A stretch of 33,755 nt of DNA, from positions 1 through 33,755 of the forward strand of contig JBKEAJ010000079.1 in the NCBI GenBank assembly GCA_047972135.1, in the 5' to 3' direction. The notes below the pieces were generated by a model. The model was not told the DNA's origin. It saw only the letters and a list, made by a program, of their open reading frames with translations, and did not search any database. The number at the start of each line of letters is the position of its first letter. The first letter of the stretch is position 1. The position numbers and the translations under genes are program-made. The stretch comes from JBKEAJ01 sp047972135. Its GTDB lineage: Bacteria > Bacteroidota > Bacteroidia > Bacteroidales > Prolixibacteraceae. Positions 33,656 to 33,755 of the stretch are shown here, piece by piece.

Positions 33656-33755
33656 ATGAAAAATTATTTTTTAGGAATCGATGTATCAAAAGATTTTTTT
33701 GATGTTGTAATTGTAGATTACAAAGCAACTGTTGTGGAAAAAGGTTTGCAATACT
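33656..33755 (+). CDS. IS110-family transposase, N-terminus only (runs off the window)
   Basis: The first 33 codons read MKNYFLGIDVSKDFFDVVIV followed by DYKATVVEKG. GIDVSKDFFDV is the opening of the RuvC-like DEDD domain of IS110/IS1111 recombinases, with the first catalytic aspartate at D9. The gene is cut by the window end, so intactness cannot be judged. It is the only insertion-sequence gene visible here. The family moves without long terminal inverted repeats, and IS110-group members are RNA-guided. Confidence 0.85.
   Translation, partial: MKNYFLGIDVSKDFFDVVIVDYKATVVEKGLQY

Overview
The window looks like chromosome from a member of the Bacteroidales (Bacteroidota). The evidence is a DUF4494 gene, a four-gene 2-oxoacid:ferredoxin oxidoreductase operon of the Bacteroides type, an OmpA protein with thrombospondin type-3 calcium repeats, a serC/DUF1015 pair, start codons without Shine-Dalgarno sequences, and several promoter-like TAnnTTTG boxes. 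Anaerobic life is indicated by class III ribonucleotide reductase (nrdDG) and the ferredoxin-linked oxidoreductase. The species cannot be named from this sequence.

Layout. 1-2.55 kb: serC and a DUF1015 gene. 2.56-8.7 kb: a decayed accessory stretch on the minus strand. It holds an AAA/DUF4143 ATPase without its Walker A region, a metallophosphatase/outer-membrane-barrel gene reduced to its two ends, an intact GAF-family protein, an HD-domain/DUF5706 (Pycsar-effector-type) gene split by a frameshift, and a truncated, frameshifted DUF4276 gene. Several families of short repeats sit at or beside the breakpoints. 8.8-14 kb: housekeeping genes on the minus strand (der, era, nrdG, nrdD). 14.5-19.9 kb: a plus-strand run of mpl, an S9 prolyl-oligopeptidase-type exported peptidase and a cysteine synthase, closed by a strong bidirectional terminator. 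19.95-25.85 kb: minus-strand oxidoreductase operon (ferredoxin, alpha, beta, gamma), then a (p)ppGpp synthetase with a degenerate hydrolase half, and pdxJ. 25.9-28.1 kb: plus-strand CBS protein, nadK and DUF4494. 28.1-33.2 kb: repeat-rich spacer, OmpA-family porin-like protein, LptF/LptG-type permease and rimO. From 33.66 kb to the end: the first 33 codons of an IS110-family transposase, preceded by a structured non-coding stretch.

How the genes work together. Most intact genes are core metabolism or cell-envelope functions: serine, cysteine and PLP synthesis, NADP synthesis, anaerobic dNTP supply, 2-oxoacid oxidation, ribosome assembly GTPases, S12 modification, peptidoglycan recycling and LPS export. 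The unusual parts are the HD-DUF5706/GAF pair with defence-like neighbours in decay, the network of dispersed palindromic repeats shared between the 3-5 kb graveyard and the spacers at 26.6, 28.3 and 33.4 kb, the long RSH enzyme that kept the synthetase but lost its hydrolase residues, and the possible bridge-RNA region of the IS110 element.
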